A stretch of 64,000 nucleotides of DNA from Paulinella micropora (taxonomy: Eukaryota > Cercozoa > Imbricatea > Euglyphida > Paulinellidae), in NCBI GenBank assembly GCA_019918135.1, contig WBZZ01000830.1, positions 1 through 64,000 on the forward strand. The letters run 5' to 3'. Shown piece after piece: positions 1-9,848 of this stretch. The notes below the pieces were generated by a model, which made no database searches, was not told the origin of the DNA, and saw nothing but the letters and a program-made list of their open reading frames with translations. Position 1 is the first letter of the stretch. Every line of letters starts with the position of its first letter. Both the position numbers and the translations under genes were made by a program.

Positions 1-13
1 GGTCCGCCTCCCC

Positions 14-260
14 CCTTCCTGTGGCCCTTTTGTTGTACCGTGAGCCGGCCACCCCCCCCCCCCCCCACCCCCCCCCCCTTCCTGTGGCCCTTTTGTTGTA
101 CCGTGAGCCGGCCACCACCCCCCCCCCCCCCCCCCTTCCTGTGGCCCTTTTGTTGTACCGTGAGCCGGCTACCCCCTCTTCCTGTGGCCCTTTTTGTTGT
201 ACCGTGAGCCGGCCCCCCCCTTCCTGTGGCCCTCTTGTTGTACCGTAAGCCGCCCCCCCC
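14..260. repeat. Tandem repeat, about five ~50 bp units
   Basis: Five copies of a unit reading CTTCCTGTGGCCCTTTT, GTTGTACCGTGAGCCGGC, then a poly-C run of variable length. The units differ mainly in poly-C length. No gene is supported here. It may belong to a longer array outside the window. Confidence 0.9.
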
Positions 261-326
261 CCTGCACGTTTGGCTCGGCTGCGAACTGGAGGGGGGGGGG
301 GGGGGGGCAAGGGACACACAAATAAA

Positions 327-1008
327 ATGGGGACCGCACCATCTACCGGGAACGCTAGCAGTAGAGAGGAACCGGCCCGACCCCAGAGCTTAGGCGCGGG
401 GCGGCACCAGGAACTTCGGGTCGACCTGACTCGAGACAGGCATGGGGCCGACGGCTGGTTGCGGCTGGAGCTGAATCGCGAGCCTGCGGGTGTGCTGCGC
501 GGCAGCGCCTTCGTGTTGGGCGCCGACAGTCGAGCTCGCCCTGCCGAGCACGGCGGGCGACCGTGCAATCGAGATGAACACGAATGCGCTGCGAGTCTGC
601 GCGGACTTGTCGGCTATTTTGGCCCCAGGCCTGCGGCTGCAGCTGCTGCCCTGGCGGGGTGACGTGCGCGACCAGGAGTTGGCGGTGCTGCGCTTCGAGA
701 CCGCTCGACTTGTCTGCGTGGTGCGCGAACTAGTGCTCCAACAAATCTACCAAGTACCTGAGACAGAGCTGAAGGCCAACGGCGTGGAGCTGTCGAAAAA
801 CTACCGCGCTACAGTTCGCCTGATTGGGGCTTGTGTGCACGTGAACATCGAGGGTCTGCGTATTGCCAGAGCTGACAGTAGAGTGTTTACGCTGCCAGAC
901 TGGGCTTGGCCGGAAGAAGCTGAGGCTCCAGTGGAGGCAGTAGCCGTCGACATACGGTCACTATCCACGTTCACAATATGTAACTACAGGCAAGCAATGG
1001 TGACGTGA
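327..1008 (+). CDS. Unrecognised protein, one frameshift; weak histone-fold resemblance
   Basis: An ATG at 327 opens one frame, and the convincing C-terminal part (about 540-1008, stop TGA) lies in the next frame, so a one-base shift near 520-560 is implied. Outer length is about 226 codons. The C-terminal 150 residues have a helix (ETARLVCVVRELVLQQIY), a charged loop, then a second helix (KNYRATVRLIGACVHV), spaced roughly like the central and last helices of H2A. That is only a weak impression. An AATAAA at 1169 follows. Function is unknown; the histone-fold idea is inference, prompted by the H3-like and H4-like genes elsewhere in the block. Confidence 0.5.
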
Positions 1009-1168
1009 AAGGAGAGGTCAACTACAAGCACAGCATGAAAATGGCACCAAGCGAGCTGTGGAAGAACCAAAATCGAATTGCAGCACGGGCTGAGTGCACT
1101 CGAATGGTTCCTACGTCGGCTTCCTATGATAAATTGTTCTGCCAAGATTGTATTTTTAATTAAAAACG

Positions 1169-1174
1169 AATAAA
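1169..1174 (+). promoter_or_regulatory. AATAAA polyadenylation-type signal
   Basis: AATAAA lies 160 bp after the stop of the 327-1008 gene, in AT-rich sequence. The rest of 1009-1295 is AT-rich spacer ending in two poly-C runs (about 1235-1252 and 1311-1328). Confidence 0.4.
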
Positions 1175-1295
1175 CACAAGAAAAGGTAACAGCAGATAAG
1201 CGCGGCTCAGTTTTTGTAAATTCTTCACTACTTCCCCCCCCCCCCCCCCCCCCATCCTCCAGGTGTCATAATATTGTCTTTGCGAACGCTAAGGG

Positions 1296-1982
1296 CTACC
1301 GACAGGCCTGCCCCCCCCCCCCCCCCCCTTCTGTCGGGAGCTGGGAGCGGCAGACCGGGCACGTATTATGCGCGCTCAGCCACGGGAAGAGACACTCACG
1401 ATGGAACCTGTGAGAGCACGGCATTTCCTTCAAAAGCTGGTTCTCCGTGTAAACCTCGAGGCACACCGCGCAGTCCGGGGGCGACGCAGGGTCGGAGGCC
1501 AGGTAGTCGCGGGTTACCGTAAAGTCTGCCAGTTCTTCTCTGGCGCGGCTAGAGGCTGGACGTTGCTCGGCCTGCATGCGCCAAGCGTAAAAATCACGGA
1601 AATGTGACATGTCCGCGGGCGCCACGATTCTGATATCGCTGATCGTGCCAGTGTGGCTGAGGCCTACCAGGGGCAGAATCGTCGTATCAATGATCCCGCG
1701 CACCAAATCGTGGACCAACTCTGGGTCCACGGCTGGTGGCTGGCTACCGTCGGCGTGCGACCTTGCGGGCAACATGAAAACCTCGACCCTGACGACCGGG
1801 TCGAGGTTTTCTGTGATGGGCGCGGGAACTGGTGGAGCGGGAACTGTCGGCAACGGAGCGGAAGGTGTCGGTGACAGGTTAGCGCCGCTGCCAGGAGTCT
1901 GCCGCGCCTTCTTGGCGCGGACGTCGGCGGCGCCATGGTCTGGCCGGGATCGTTTGTCAGTGCGTGAGACAGAACGAGACAT
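1296..1982 (-). CDS. RING-H2 zinc finger protein, probable E3 ubiquitin ligase
   Basis: The ATG at 1982 opens 228 codons. The N-terminus is basic (nuclear-localisation-like KRSRPDH and RAKKARQ), followed by a Pro/Ala linker. A full RING-H2 motif sits near the C-terminus: CAVC, then PCSHRFHREC, then CPVCR, giving the C3H2C3 ligand order that binds two zinc ions and recruits an E2 enzyme. The last residues are a poly-Gly run encoded by a homopolymer, so the exact end is uncertain. RING ligases are common in large DNA viruses, where they redirect host ubiquitin, but they are also common in hosts. Domain assignment is secure; substrate is unknown. An upstream in-frame ATG at 2096 would add a hydrophobic Cys/Phe stretch read from low-complexity DNA and was not preferred. 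Confidence 0.85.
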   Translation of the reverse strand: MSRSVSRTDKRSRPDHGAADVRAKKARQTPGSGANLSPTPSAPLPTVPAPPVPAPITENLDPVVRVEVFMLPARSHADGSQPPAVDPELVHDLVRGIIDTTILPLVGLSHTGTISDIRIVAPADMSHFRDFYAWRMQAEQRPASSRAREELADFTVTRDYLASDPASPPDCAVCLEVYTENQLLKEMPCSHRFHRECLFPWLSAHNTCPVCRSQLPTEGGGGGGQACR

Positions 1983-3168
1983 GGACAGAACTTTTTTGGT
2001 AGCTAAAACCCACCCGCAAACACACAACATAGCTACACACACACAAAACAAAAACAAACAACAACAACCAAAAAAACAAAAAGAAAAAAAAAGCAAAAAA
2101 AAAAAAAAAAAAAAAAAACACGACGTTACTCACCGGGGGGGCAAGTCGCTCTTCTTTTTGAGGAGGGGGGGGGGGGAGAGAGGAGTGAGGGGGGGGGGGT
2201 GGGGGAGAATCGAGGAAAGGAAAAAACACACGACGTTTGACCAAAAAATGTCAAGAACCATCGACGGAACAGATTCGTTGCTTCATAGCCGGCGTTGTGA
2301 GATTTGTGATCCTTTTTAAAATGTGTATGTAACGTTGCGTGTGTTTCCGGCCAAATGTGTGTGGGCGCGTTGGTGGACATAATACACACAAAAATTGCGG
2401 CACATTACCGCCCCTTCCTGTTTTTTTAGGCAAGCATTTTTTTTGTTGTTTTTGCTACATTGCACGTTGGGGTTTCTTTTGGTAACTTTAAATTCCAGGA
2501 TAGAATTCTTTCCCCTCCCCTTTCCCCCACCTCTCTCGCATCCCACCAAAGGCAAGACAGCCAATGTTCACCAGTTTTTTTTTTGTTTTTTTTTTTGGTT
2601 CGTTCTTGTTTTAGGGGAGAGAGAGGGGGAGGGAAAGAAGATGTACTGGCCCCCCCCCCCTTCCCCTCAATTGCGCAATCCCAACGCGGGCCATCATTGT
2701 GCAACCCCCAATGTTGCAAAAGTGCGGGGTTGGGAGGAGAGGGGGGGGCATTTGTTTCCCTCCCTCCTACTACCTTTCCCCTCCCCTCAAGCAATCGATC
2801 ACACACACGCTATCTGGAAATCACACAATTACACACACAACCTTGCGCAAAATTACACTCACAACCTTTCACACAATCACACCCATTATTTTTTTTTCTT
2901 GTGCCGATACGCCTATGCCTGTAACCTTGTCTAAGTGTGTTTCTGCTGTAAAAGAATCATTTGTATGTTTGTTCCCGCCTTTTCTGTGTGTGTGTGTATT
3001 GCGTCAATTCCTAGGTTTCGGGGGGTGATTGACGCGTGAAATCACAATTGTGACGTACGCGCAAGAGAACATACCGGAACCAAAAAAAAAAGAAAGAAAG
3101 AAAAAAAAAGCAAAGCCCAACTTTTTTGTTGTTGTTGTTGTTGTGTGTTGGCAAACGGAGCTCGATCC
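1983..3168. other. Low-complexity intergenic DNA
   Basis: Contains poly-A (about 2086-2119), G-rich runs (2137-2210), scattered T-runs, several poly-C runs around 2650-2780, short (CA)-rich stretches (2800-2885), and a (GTT)n run at 3126-3142. No frame here has credible coding character. Confidence 0.7.
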
Positions 3169-4621
3169 ATGGCGCAAATCCTTACCGATCGCGGCCGCAG
3201 AGCGATTCGTCGCCAGGCCCAAGAAGCTGCCACTGTCGGAAAAAAGTCGCCCCAGCGATCTCGCGTAGTTCCTGGCCCTGGGGACGCATCCGGAAGCGCT
3301 ACTCAGCAGCAGGAAGAAGTTGTTCGTCAGGAGGAGGCTGCCTACAGCAGCCACGAAGGAGAAGTGCCTGGCCAAGAGGACTCTCACGGGTCTCAGAGCA
3401 CAGCGCTGGCCCCCGAGGACGGGCTCCGTGAGCGGGACGTCTTCTGAGTCTGCGACGAGCAAGACTGCTTCTCGATCCGAGCAGCAGCAGCGCAGAAATT
3501 CAGTCGACGCAAACCACCTTAGGTGTCATTGCAATCGTAAACTGAGCGCGAAAAGAGCTGGGCCAAAGGCTAAGAACCCAGGCCTGCTCTACTTCAGGTG
3601 CATCCGCTGCGATTTCTTTTTGTTCAAAAAAGACTTGCGCGTAGCGTGCAAAAACCCTTGTAGTTGCCCCAAGCCCCGGGCCGCGCTCGTTTATTGGAAC
3701 CAGGATGGAACATTTGACCTTCGCTGCAACAGGAAGGTCGGAAAGTGCACATTCGAGGTCTGGAAGCAACCTTGCGATTGCGACTCACCCTCACCGAGCC
3801 CAGTGAGCTTGATGGCTTCTCAGTCCGCGACGGGCTCGGTGAGCCAGACTGCTTCTCAGTTTGTGACGAGCTCGGTGAGCGAAACGGCTTCTCCATCGGC
3901 GAGAGCCACAACTGCGCGCGACGAGCACTGAAATTCAGTCGACGCAAACGAACTTAGGTGTCATTGCAATGGTAAACTGAGCGCGAAAATAGCTGGGTCA
4001 AAAGCTAAGAACCCAGGCCAGCTCTACTTCAAATGCGACGGCTGCGGTTTCTTTTTGTTCAAAAAAGACTTGCGCGAAGCGTGCGAAAACGCTTGCCATT
4101 GCCCCAAGCCCCGGGCCGCGCACGTTATTCGGAACCAGGATGGAACATTTGACCTTCGTTGCAACGGAAGCAGCGGACGGTGCACATTCAAGACCCTGAA
4201 GAAGCGACCGTGCGATCGTGACTCACCCTTACCGAGCCCAGTGAGCGAGACAGCTTCTAACTCTGCGACTGGCTCACCGAGCCAGACGGCTTCTGGGTCT
4301 GCAACTGGCGGCTCGGCGAGCGGGACTGCTGCTCAATCGAACGAAAGCCAAGTCTCCAAGAAGCGAAAACGGGAAGATCGTGGCGATGACTCATCCGCCT
4401 CATCTAAGATGCCACCAGGTGATGATGCCTCGTCCGCATCACCTCAAACAGCGCAAAAGCGAAAGGAACAGAAGCGGCTGCAGTCAAGCCACCCCAGAAA
4501 GGCAAAGCCTTCTCAACCTCCGGTCGGTCCTCCGCCTGTTATGCCACAGGGGCGTCCCACGGCGAATATCGAAGGCATGGGGCTTACAAAAAAAAAAAAA
4601 AATTCAGATTTTGAAGTTTAA
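3169..4621 (+). CDS. GRF-type zinc finger protein with duplicated finger pair, interrupted frame
   Basis: The ATG at 3169 opens a basic N-terminus in one frame. From about 3420 the coding signal moves to the next frame and runs to 4621. Two copies of a finger pair are visible. In each pair the first finger reads CHC, then LYF, C, x2, C, xFFLFK, and the second reads CxCPKPRAA, then DGTFDLRCN, C, TF. This matches the C-x-C...F-x-C...C-x-F-F pattern of GRF fingers, which bind single-stranded nucleic acid in topoisomerase 3, APE2 and NEIL3. A TGA at 3929-3931 interrupts the frame exactly where the other copy has AGA. Ser/Thr-rich linkers and a KKRKRE nuclear signal follow. The frame shifts again in a poly-A run near 4590. 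Confidence 0.65.
3495..4330 (+). repeat. In-frame 435 bp tandem duplication inside the GRF gene
   Basis: The sequence GAAATTCAGTCGACGCAAAC starts at 3495 and again at 3930. The 435 bp period is exactly 145 codons, so the duplication preserves frame. Similarity fades in the Ser-rich linker near 4330. The copies have clearly diverged, so this is not a recent assembly artefact. Confidence 0.85.
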
Positions 4622-4738
4622 GGCACACCTAGAGAAAAAACGCGATTGGATTTTGAGTGCAACCTGCACGGATGGAGGATTCGAGGTGTTCGCAGAGCAT
4701 GTAAATGTTATAGACGGCAGAGACTACCACACTTCCAG

Positions 4739-4766
4739 CAGTGTCAGGCAGAAATGCCTGACACTG
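4739..4766. other. Perfect hairpin, 12 bp arms, 4 nt loop
   Basis: CAGTGTCAGGCA, loop GAAA, then the exact complement TGCCTGACACTG. It lies just before the ORF that starts at 4776 and includes none of its start codon. A terminator-like or RNA-structural role is possible but unproven. Confidence 0.7.
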
Positions 4767-4775
4767 TTGTAGGAA

Positions 4776-5417
4776 ATGTCCGACGAAGAGAGGGGACATT
4801 TTCTGAGAGACAGCAGAATCAAAGACTTCGACACTTTCAAGGAATTGCTTGTCTTGACGGCGCAGGGATACCAGGAAATGCTGGGAAAAGGTATACTCAG
4901 AAAAGATGCTCCCAAGAGGCCGATTTCCTGGAGTGCGGCCTTTGCCTGCCTTCTGGCTCAGGCTTTCGATCTGACCATCCACACGTCAAGTGGGCAGATC
5001 AGTGAAATTTCGCGCGGTGCCACTATGCATGGCGCAGGCAGCAGACACGTATGGATGCTGAATTGCATGGGCTGGTATCTTGGTATCTGGCGTGCGTCGA
5101 CCAAGTGCCAGCCAGCGGAGCCAGATGCCTCGCAGTCGTGGGCTGTGTCCAAACCTGCGCCGATGTGCGTTCCTGCGCCGAAGCCAGATGCTTTGGAGGC
5201 TTCATGTGTGTCCACGCCTGCGCCGCGTGGGGTTATGGTAGCTGCCACGAGCGCCTGCTGCTGTACGGGGACGCGCGCAAGGCGGAGCACCTGGCGGACG
5301 GCGCGCGGGCGCTTAGCCGCGCCGAGGCCGGGCTGCCGTCCGTCCTGTCGGTGGCCGAGGGGCAGCCGTCCGCGGGCCTTTCGGACCCGCTGGCCATGCA
5401 GAGCCGGGCGGTGCTGA
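4776..5417 (+). CDS. Unrecognised open frame upstream of the polymerase gene
   Basis: The ATG at 4776 starts with an acidic helical stretch (MSDEERGHFLRD) and then a hydrophobic region (SWSAAFACLLAQAF). The same frame is open upstream from about 4605 apart from a TAG at 4771-4773, so the true start could be earlier, as an extension of the GRF gene after the poly-A run. Coding character is believable to about 5130; beyond that the GC-rich polymerase frame takes over, so the C-terminal half is probably not translated as such. The family is not recognised. The region could in principle supply the missing N-terminal part of the polymerase subunit, but no Rpb2 motif is visible. Confidence 0.35.
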   Translation: MSDEERGHFLRDSRIKDFDTFKELLVLTAQGYQEMLGKGILRKDAPKRPISWSAAFACLLAQAFDLTIHTSSGQISEISRGATMHGAGSRHVWMLNCMGWYLGIWRASTKCQPAEPDASQSWAVSKPAPMCVPAPKPDALEASCVSTPAPRGVMVAATSACCCTGTRARRSTWRTARGRLAAPRPGCRPSCRWPRGSRPRAFRTRWPCRAGRC

Positions 5418-8400
5418 CGCTGGCGCAGCTTTACTCGCACAATCTGCAGCGCGCCTTCCAGCGCGTGCGCTCGTTTGCGCAGTCGCGCCTGACGTCGTGG
5501 GGCGGGCTGGCCGTCTGCGTGGACGCATTGTCTAGCTAGACAGCCCCCAGATGTCACGCGTGTTCCAGGAGTTCGCGTCGCCGAGGGACAGGGCCGGCGC
5601 CAGCGACGCCCAGTCGCTGCAGCGCGTGCTACAACATCTGCGCGGCAACCTGGCCAAGAAGTACTCGCTCGCGCGCCGGGTGTGCCAGATGGTGCCGAAC
5701 GGCCAGGGCATGACGTCCGACCAGCGGTTCGACGTCTCACAGCTGAGCTTTCTGGATCCGAACGAGACCAGCAAGTCCGCCAAGTCGGGCTACGACAAGC
5801 GCCTGTCGTTGTTCACGGCCGTGACCCCCGAGCTGGACAGCGCGTGGGCCGCCGCGCTCGAGGACTGGGTCACGGACAAATGTGAGGCCGCGACGTCGCA
5901 TCTGTCGCTGGGCCCGTTTGTGGTCGAGTGCCACGGCCGCCTGCTGGGGTCCATCAGCGCCACTGGCGCCGAACGAATGCTACGGGAACTGCGGGCGCTC
6001 AAACGCGGGGCGCAGGGCGACGACGTGGCGGACGCGGGGGGGCTGGCCCTGCGACATTTGGGCTTGTTGCTGGACCGCGACGAGAGGCGAATGACTATCC
6101 ACACGAACGCGGGCCGGCTGTCGGCGCCCGTGTTGCACGTCGACAACGGCAGCAGTGTGCCGATCCCGGCCGACGTGCGCCGCATCTGGGCCGGCTGGCG
6201 GCTGCGCCTGCCGCACGACAACACGCGCAGTTACCTCGTGAGCAACCACCCCCCGCCGCCCGCGGCTGACTGCCTGGCCGCGTGGCGCGCTCTGCGTGAC
6301 CAGGGCTGCCTGGTGTGGCTCAGCATCCAAGAGTCGGCGGTGCAGGTAGGCTGCGAGAGCCTGAGCAAGTTCGCGGCCCGCACGAAGGTTGCTGACTTTG
6401 TGGACCTGTCGCCCGCCCGCCACCTGAGCTTTTCGTCGGCGCTGACGCTGTTCCACGAGCACGTGACGGGCCCGCGCCTCGTGTACGCGGTCGGCATGCA
6501 GTCGCAGTCCATCGGGCAACGCCAGCCCGGGCGCTTGTTGGCCAGTTCGGCCAAGGAGCTGCTGCGCGGCGACCGCCCGCTGCTCGAGGCGCCCGTCGCG
6601 GCGTCTACGCTCGGGGTGCAGCCGCTAGGGCTCAACGTGCCGGTGGCCTACCGGGCCTGGTCGCACAACCAAGACGACGGCACGGTCTGGAGCCAGGGCG
6701 CGGCCGACCGGGGTTTGTTTGCGTTTCTGGACAGCAAGGCCTACTACGACCGCATGCACCTCGCACCTGGCACCGATCCCGACGGTTGGGGCGGGGTGCT
6801 GGCTCGCAAGCGCGCCGCGCTCGCGGCCGATGACCACAAGCTCGCCAAGGCGCGCGGCTGCCGCTCGCTAGAGGGCTACCTGCTGGGCAAGCGGCGCGAG
6901 GACGCGTGGACCGTGCCGCTCGGGCGCACGGTGCTGCCCGGGGACGTGCTGTTGCGCGCGCTGTCGTCCGCCGAGCCGGACGGCAGCGACGAGTCCTGTG
7001 TGCGCCGCACGGTGGCGCAGACCCGCGGGGTCGTGTCGCAGAACTGCCTGTCGGTCGACAGTCGTCGCGTGTGGCTGGACACGAACCCGGCGCAGGCGGC
7101 GTTGCGCGACTGCGGCCACGCGCAGGCGTACGTGCGCACGGTCGTGACGCGTTTGCTGCCGTTCCAATACGGCGACAAGATCACCAACTCCTCGGGCCAG
7201 AAATGCACGCTGTGCGTGTTCGTGCCCGACCACGCACTGCCCTACCTGCCGACCGGCGAGCGCCCGGCCGTGCTGCTCGGGCCCTCGCAGATGTTCCGCA
7301 AGACCATCAACGACTGCATCACCACGCTGCAAACCAGGCTCGTGGCTCAGTACGGCCGGCAGCTGACGCACGACACTATTGGCGGCCCCGCCAGCTACCT
7401 GTGGCCCTGAACCAGGAGCTCCTGGCCTACACGCAGCTGTACGCCCTGGAACAGGACAAGTGCCGCCTCTGGCGCCCGGACTTCCGGTGGGTGCTGGAGG
7501 CGCACTGCTGTCCCGTGGCCGCCAGGCTGTGGCGCAGCTGCCTGGAACACTGGCTCCGCAGTGCCTCCGCGCCGACTTCGGGATCAGTGTTAGCGGCGCT
7601 CAGCAAGGTCCTGCGCCTGGCGCTGCAGGCCTACGACGTCGGCGCGGTGCCTGCTCGGGGCTGCGCCCAAAAGAGAAAGCCACACTTCCACGCAGGCAAC
7701 GGCTCTTGCCGTGACGCCACTTGCGTTAGCGAGCTCGGGCGCTGGGCACACGCAGAGGAGAGCTGGCTCCTGGCGCAGGGTCGCCGCGCACAGGTTGTCC
7801 TCGGGCCGCCCGCTGGCGGGGCCCGCCGGGCGCTGGCGCTGGCCCTGGAAGGTAAGTTGCTCGGCACAGATTGGCGCCGGCTGCTGCTGCTCAACAGTGC
7901 CTGTGTGCCCGCCGCAGCGCGCGCGGCCGTTTCGGTGGGCAGGAACCTCGAGGCCACGTGGGACAGCGCACGGGCAAGCGCTGCGCCAGAAGGAGAAAAG
8001 CAGGGCCTTCTGCAGGAGCTGCACTTGCGTGCGTCGGCCAGGATGTACAGCCCCGCCAGCATGGACCTGGACCCGCCCGCTAACCACACGCTGTTCGGCT
8101 TCCAGTACTACATGCGCCAGGACAAGACCAGCGAGGTGCAGTTCAAGGTCAGGCACCAGGGCCCGATGGACCCGCTGACGCACCAGGCACCAAGTCCGCC
8201 CGCGTCGACGGCGCGTCCAAGTTCGATTCCATGTGCCTCAACGCCGCGGTGCAATGGGGGTCTACCGCGCTGCTGGAGCAGGTGCTGCAGAGCGCCGACT
8301 CGCGCCTCGACGTGGTCTGCAAGCTGTGCGGCCGGCTCGGGGTGGACGGAGCCGAGGGCGCGGCCGTGTGCCTCACTAGGTCGTGCTCCCGGGCCTTTGC

Positions 8401-8530
8401 GAACGGCTCGCACCCGGGGCTCGTGCGCATGCCCACGACGTTCGTACTGCTCAAGGCCCTGCAGACCCTCGACTCCTCGGGGCTCATGTACAAAATCCAG
8501 GCGGGCACGGAGGAGGAAGAAAAGAAGTAA
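5051..8530 (+). CDS. DNA-directed RNA polymerase, second-largest subunit (Rpb2/beta-like), divergent
   Basis: Three frames joined in order carry the C-terminal two thirds of a multisubunit RNA polymerase beta subunit. LAKKYSLA near 5665 matches the fork region. GPRLVYAVGMQSQ at about 6469 precedes the hybrid-binding region. SHNQDDGTVWSQGAADRG at about 6660 corresponds to the active-site acidic pair and the conserved Asp-Arg-Gly. GDKITNSSGQKCTL at about 7171 keeps both catalytic lysines. Near 8095-8330 come the wall/clamp block and one CxxC half of the clamp zinc site. Frame changes fall near 5513-5550 (a plausible 38 nt intron), near 7390-7410, and at about 8190 (a one-base shift). The N-terminal lobe and protrusion (about 450 residues in Rpb2) are not recognisable. 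Codon third positions are strongly G/C, unlike the flanks. It would transcribe viral genes. The largest subunit is not in this window. Confidence 0.82.
5513..5550 (+). other. Candidate 38 nt GT-AG intron in the polymerase gene
   Basis: Removing 5513-5550 (GTCTGCG to CCCCCAG) joins codon GCC to ATG in phase 0, bypasses the TAG at 5537 and restores the downstream frame exactly. An alternative donor at 5519 also keeps phase. The alternative is a simple frameshift. Confidence 0.45.
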
Positions 8531-8708
8531 ACCAAAAAAAAAAAAAACGCAGGCAACACTTAAAAAAAAAATAACAGGAAGAGGAAAGTCGTAGGCTCCT
8601 GACGTCGAAGGACGGAAAAAGTACTAGTTTTATTTATTAAACAATTCTAGCCTGGACATTTGCGCAGAGCGGCTAGCTGGGAAAAAGTGAAATACAAGGC
8701 TGGGCTGA

Positions 8709-8748
<40 letters not shown>

Positions 8749-8828
8749 CAACATGTTTCAGCCCGGAAGACAAATGTTTTTTAATTTCCTTTTTAATTTT
8801 TTTTTGAACTATTTTAGACCCCCCGGCA
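8531..8828. other. Spacer with poly-A tracts and (GA)n
   Basis: Poly-A runs follow the polymerase stop, with an AT-rich stretch (TTTTATTTATTAAAC) at 8629-8642 that could serve transcript 3' end formation. A (GA)n microsatellite spans about 8709-8744. No gene is seen. Confidence 0.6.
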
Positions 8829-9051
8829 GATTTGTCGACAAACGGCTAGCGGCCGTATTTCACGAAAGGTTTGGGTGCCAAATAATTTGGCAATATTTGT
8901 GGAATATTGGGTGCCAAGGATTTATCCGTATTTTGTGGGATGTTTGGGTGCCAATATCTTTGGCCGTATTCTGCGGGCCGTCGCGAAAACTTTTTTTGGG
9001 TGAAGGACATTTCGGCAATGGCCTTGGATAGTCAGAAAAAATTTGGAGAAA

Positions 9052-9108
9052 GATTGGCGGGCGGGGAAAAAATCAGCAGACTGAAATTTTTTTCCCCGCC
9101 CGCCAATC
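9052..9108. other. GC-rich hairpin, copy 1
   Basis: The left arm GATTGGCGGGCGGGGAAA pairs perfectly with TTTCCCCGCCCGCCAATC at 9091-9108 around a 21 nt loop. The same hairpin recurs at 9410-9466 and 31846-31900. Confidence 0.9.
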
Positions 9109-9409
9109 CTTCCCTAATTTTTTCTAACTATCCAAACGCCACTGCCGAAATTGCCAAGATTTCTTTGAGCTATCTTAGACCCTGCAGATTTGTCGACAAA
9201 ACGGCTAGCGGCCGTATTTCGCGAAAGGTTGGGTGCCAAATAATTTGGCAATATTTGTGGAATGTTTGGTGCCAAGGATTTGTCCGTATTTTGTGGGATG
9301 TTTGGGTGCCAATATCTTTGGCCGTATTCAGCAGGGCCGTCGCGAAAACTTTTTTGGGTGAAGGACATTTCGGCAATGGCCTTGGATAGTCAGAAAAAAT
9401 TTGGGGAAA

Positions 9410-9466
9410 GATTGGCGGGCGGGGAAAAAATCAGCAGACTGAAATTTTTTTCCCCGCCCGCCAATC
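9410..9466. other. GC-rich hairpin, copy 2
   Basis: The same 18 bp arms as copy 1, in the second unit of the ~360 bp tandem repeat, with a nearly identical loop. Confidence 0.9.
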
Positions 9467-9848
9467 CTTCCCTAATTTTTTTCTAACTATCCAAACGCCG
9501 TTGCCGACATTGCCCAAAAAAAATTTTTTTTTAGCTATCTTAGACCCGGCGGATTTGTCGACAAAACGGCTAGCGGAAGTATTTCGCGAAATGTTTGGTT
9601 GCCAAATGATTTGGCCGTATTTTGCGGACCGTAGCGGATTTTTTTTTTTGTGGGGACAAATTCTGCACTGTGATTTTTGCGGGTGGGTCTTTTTTGTTCC
9701 TCCCACGCCCCTCCCAACCCCCCCACCAAAAAAAAAGCTCCCTTAAATTCTCTCCTCCTTACCTCCCTCTTGAATTCTCAGCAGTCAACGAAAAAAAAGA
9801 ATCCCTGGATAGACTTAAAAGAAGAGACGAAAAACAGATGAACCAAAG

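Larger units (their letters stand above)
8829..9640. repeat. Three tandem copies of a ~360 bp repeat
   Basis: GATTTGTCGACAAA(A)CGGC begins at 8829, 9187 and 9552 (spacing 358 and 365 bp). Each full unit contains GTATTTCGCGAAA, GGGTGCCAAATAATTTGG, GACATTTCGGCAATGGCC and a long hairpin. The third copy is truncated. No coding capacity is credible. About 9641-9848 is T-rich and C-rich spacer. Confidence 0.9.

Noticed and set aside
4776..5240. OTU-type cysteine protease
   Set aside because: A hydrophobic strand pattern was suggestive, but no catalytic Asp-Gly-Asn-Cys motif is visible.
6906..8594. Reading the polymerase region as one long frame from 6906
   Set aside because: Before about 7390 this frame lacks all polymerase motifs, which lie in the adjacent frame; only the part after about 7400 is real.
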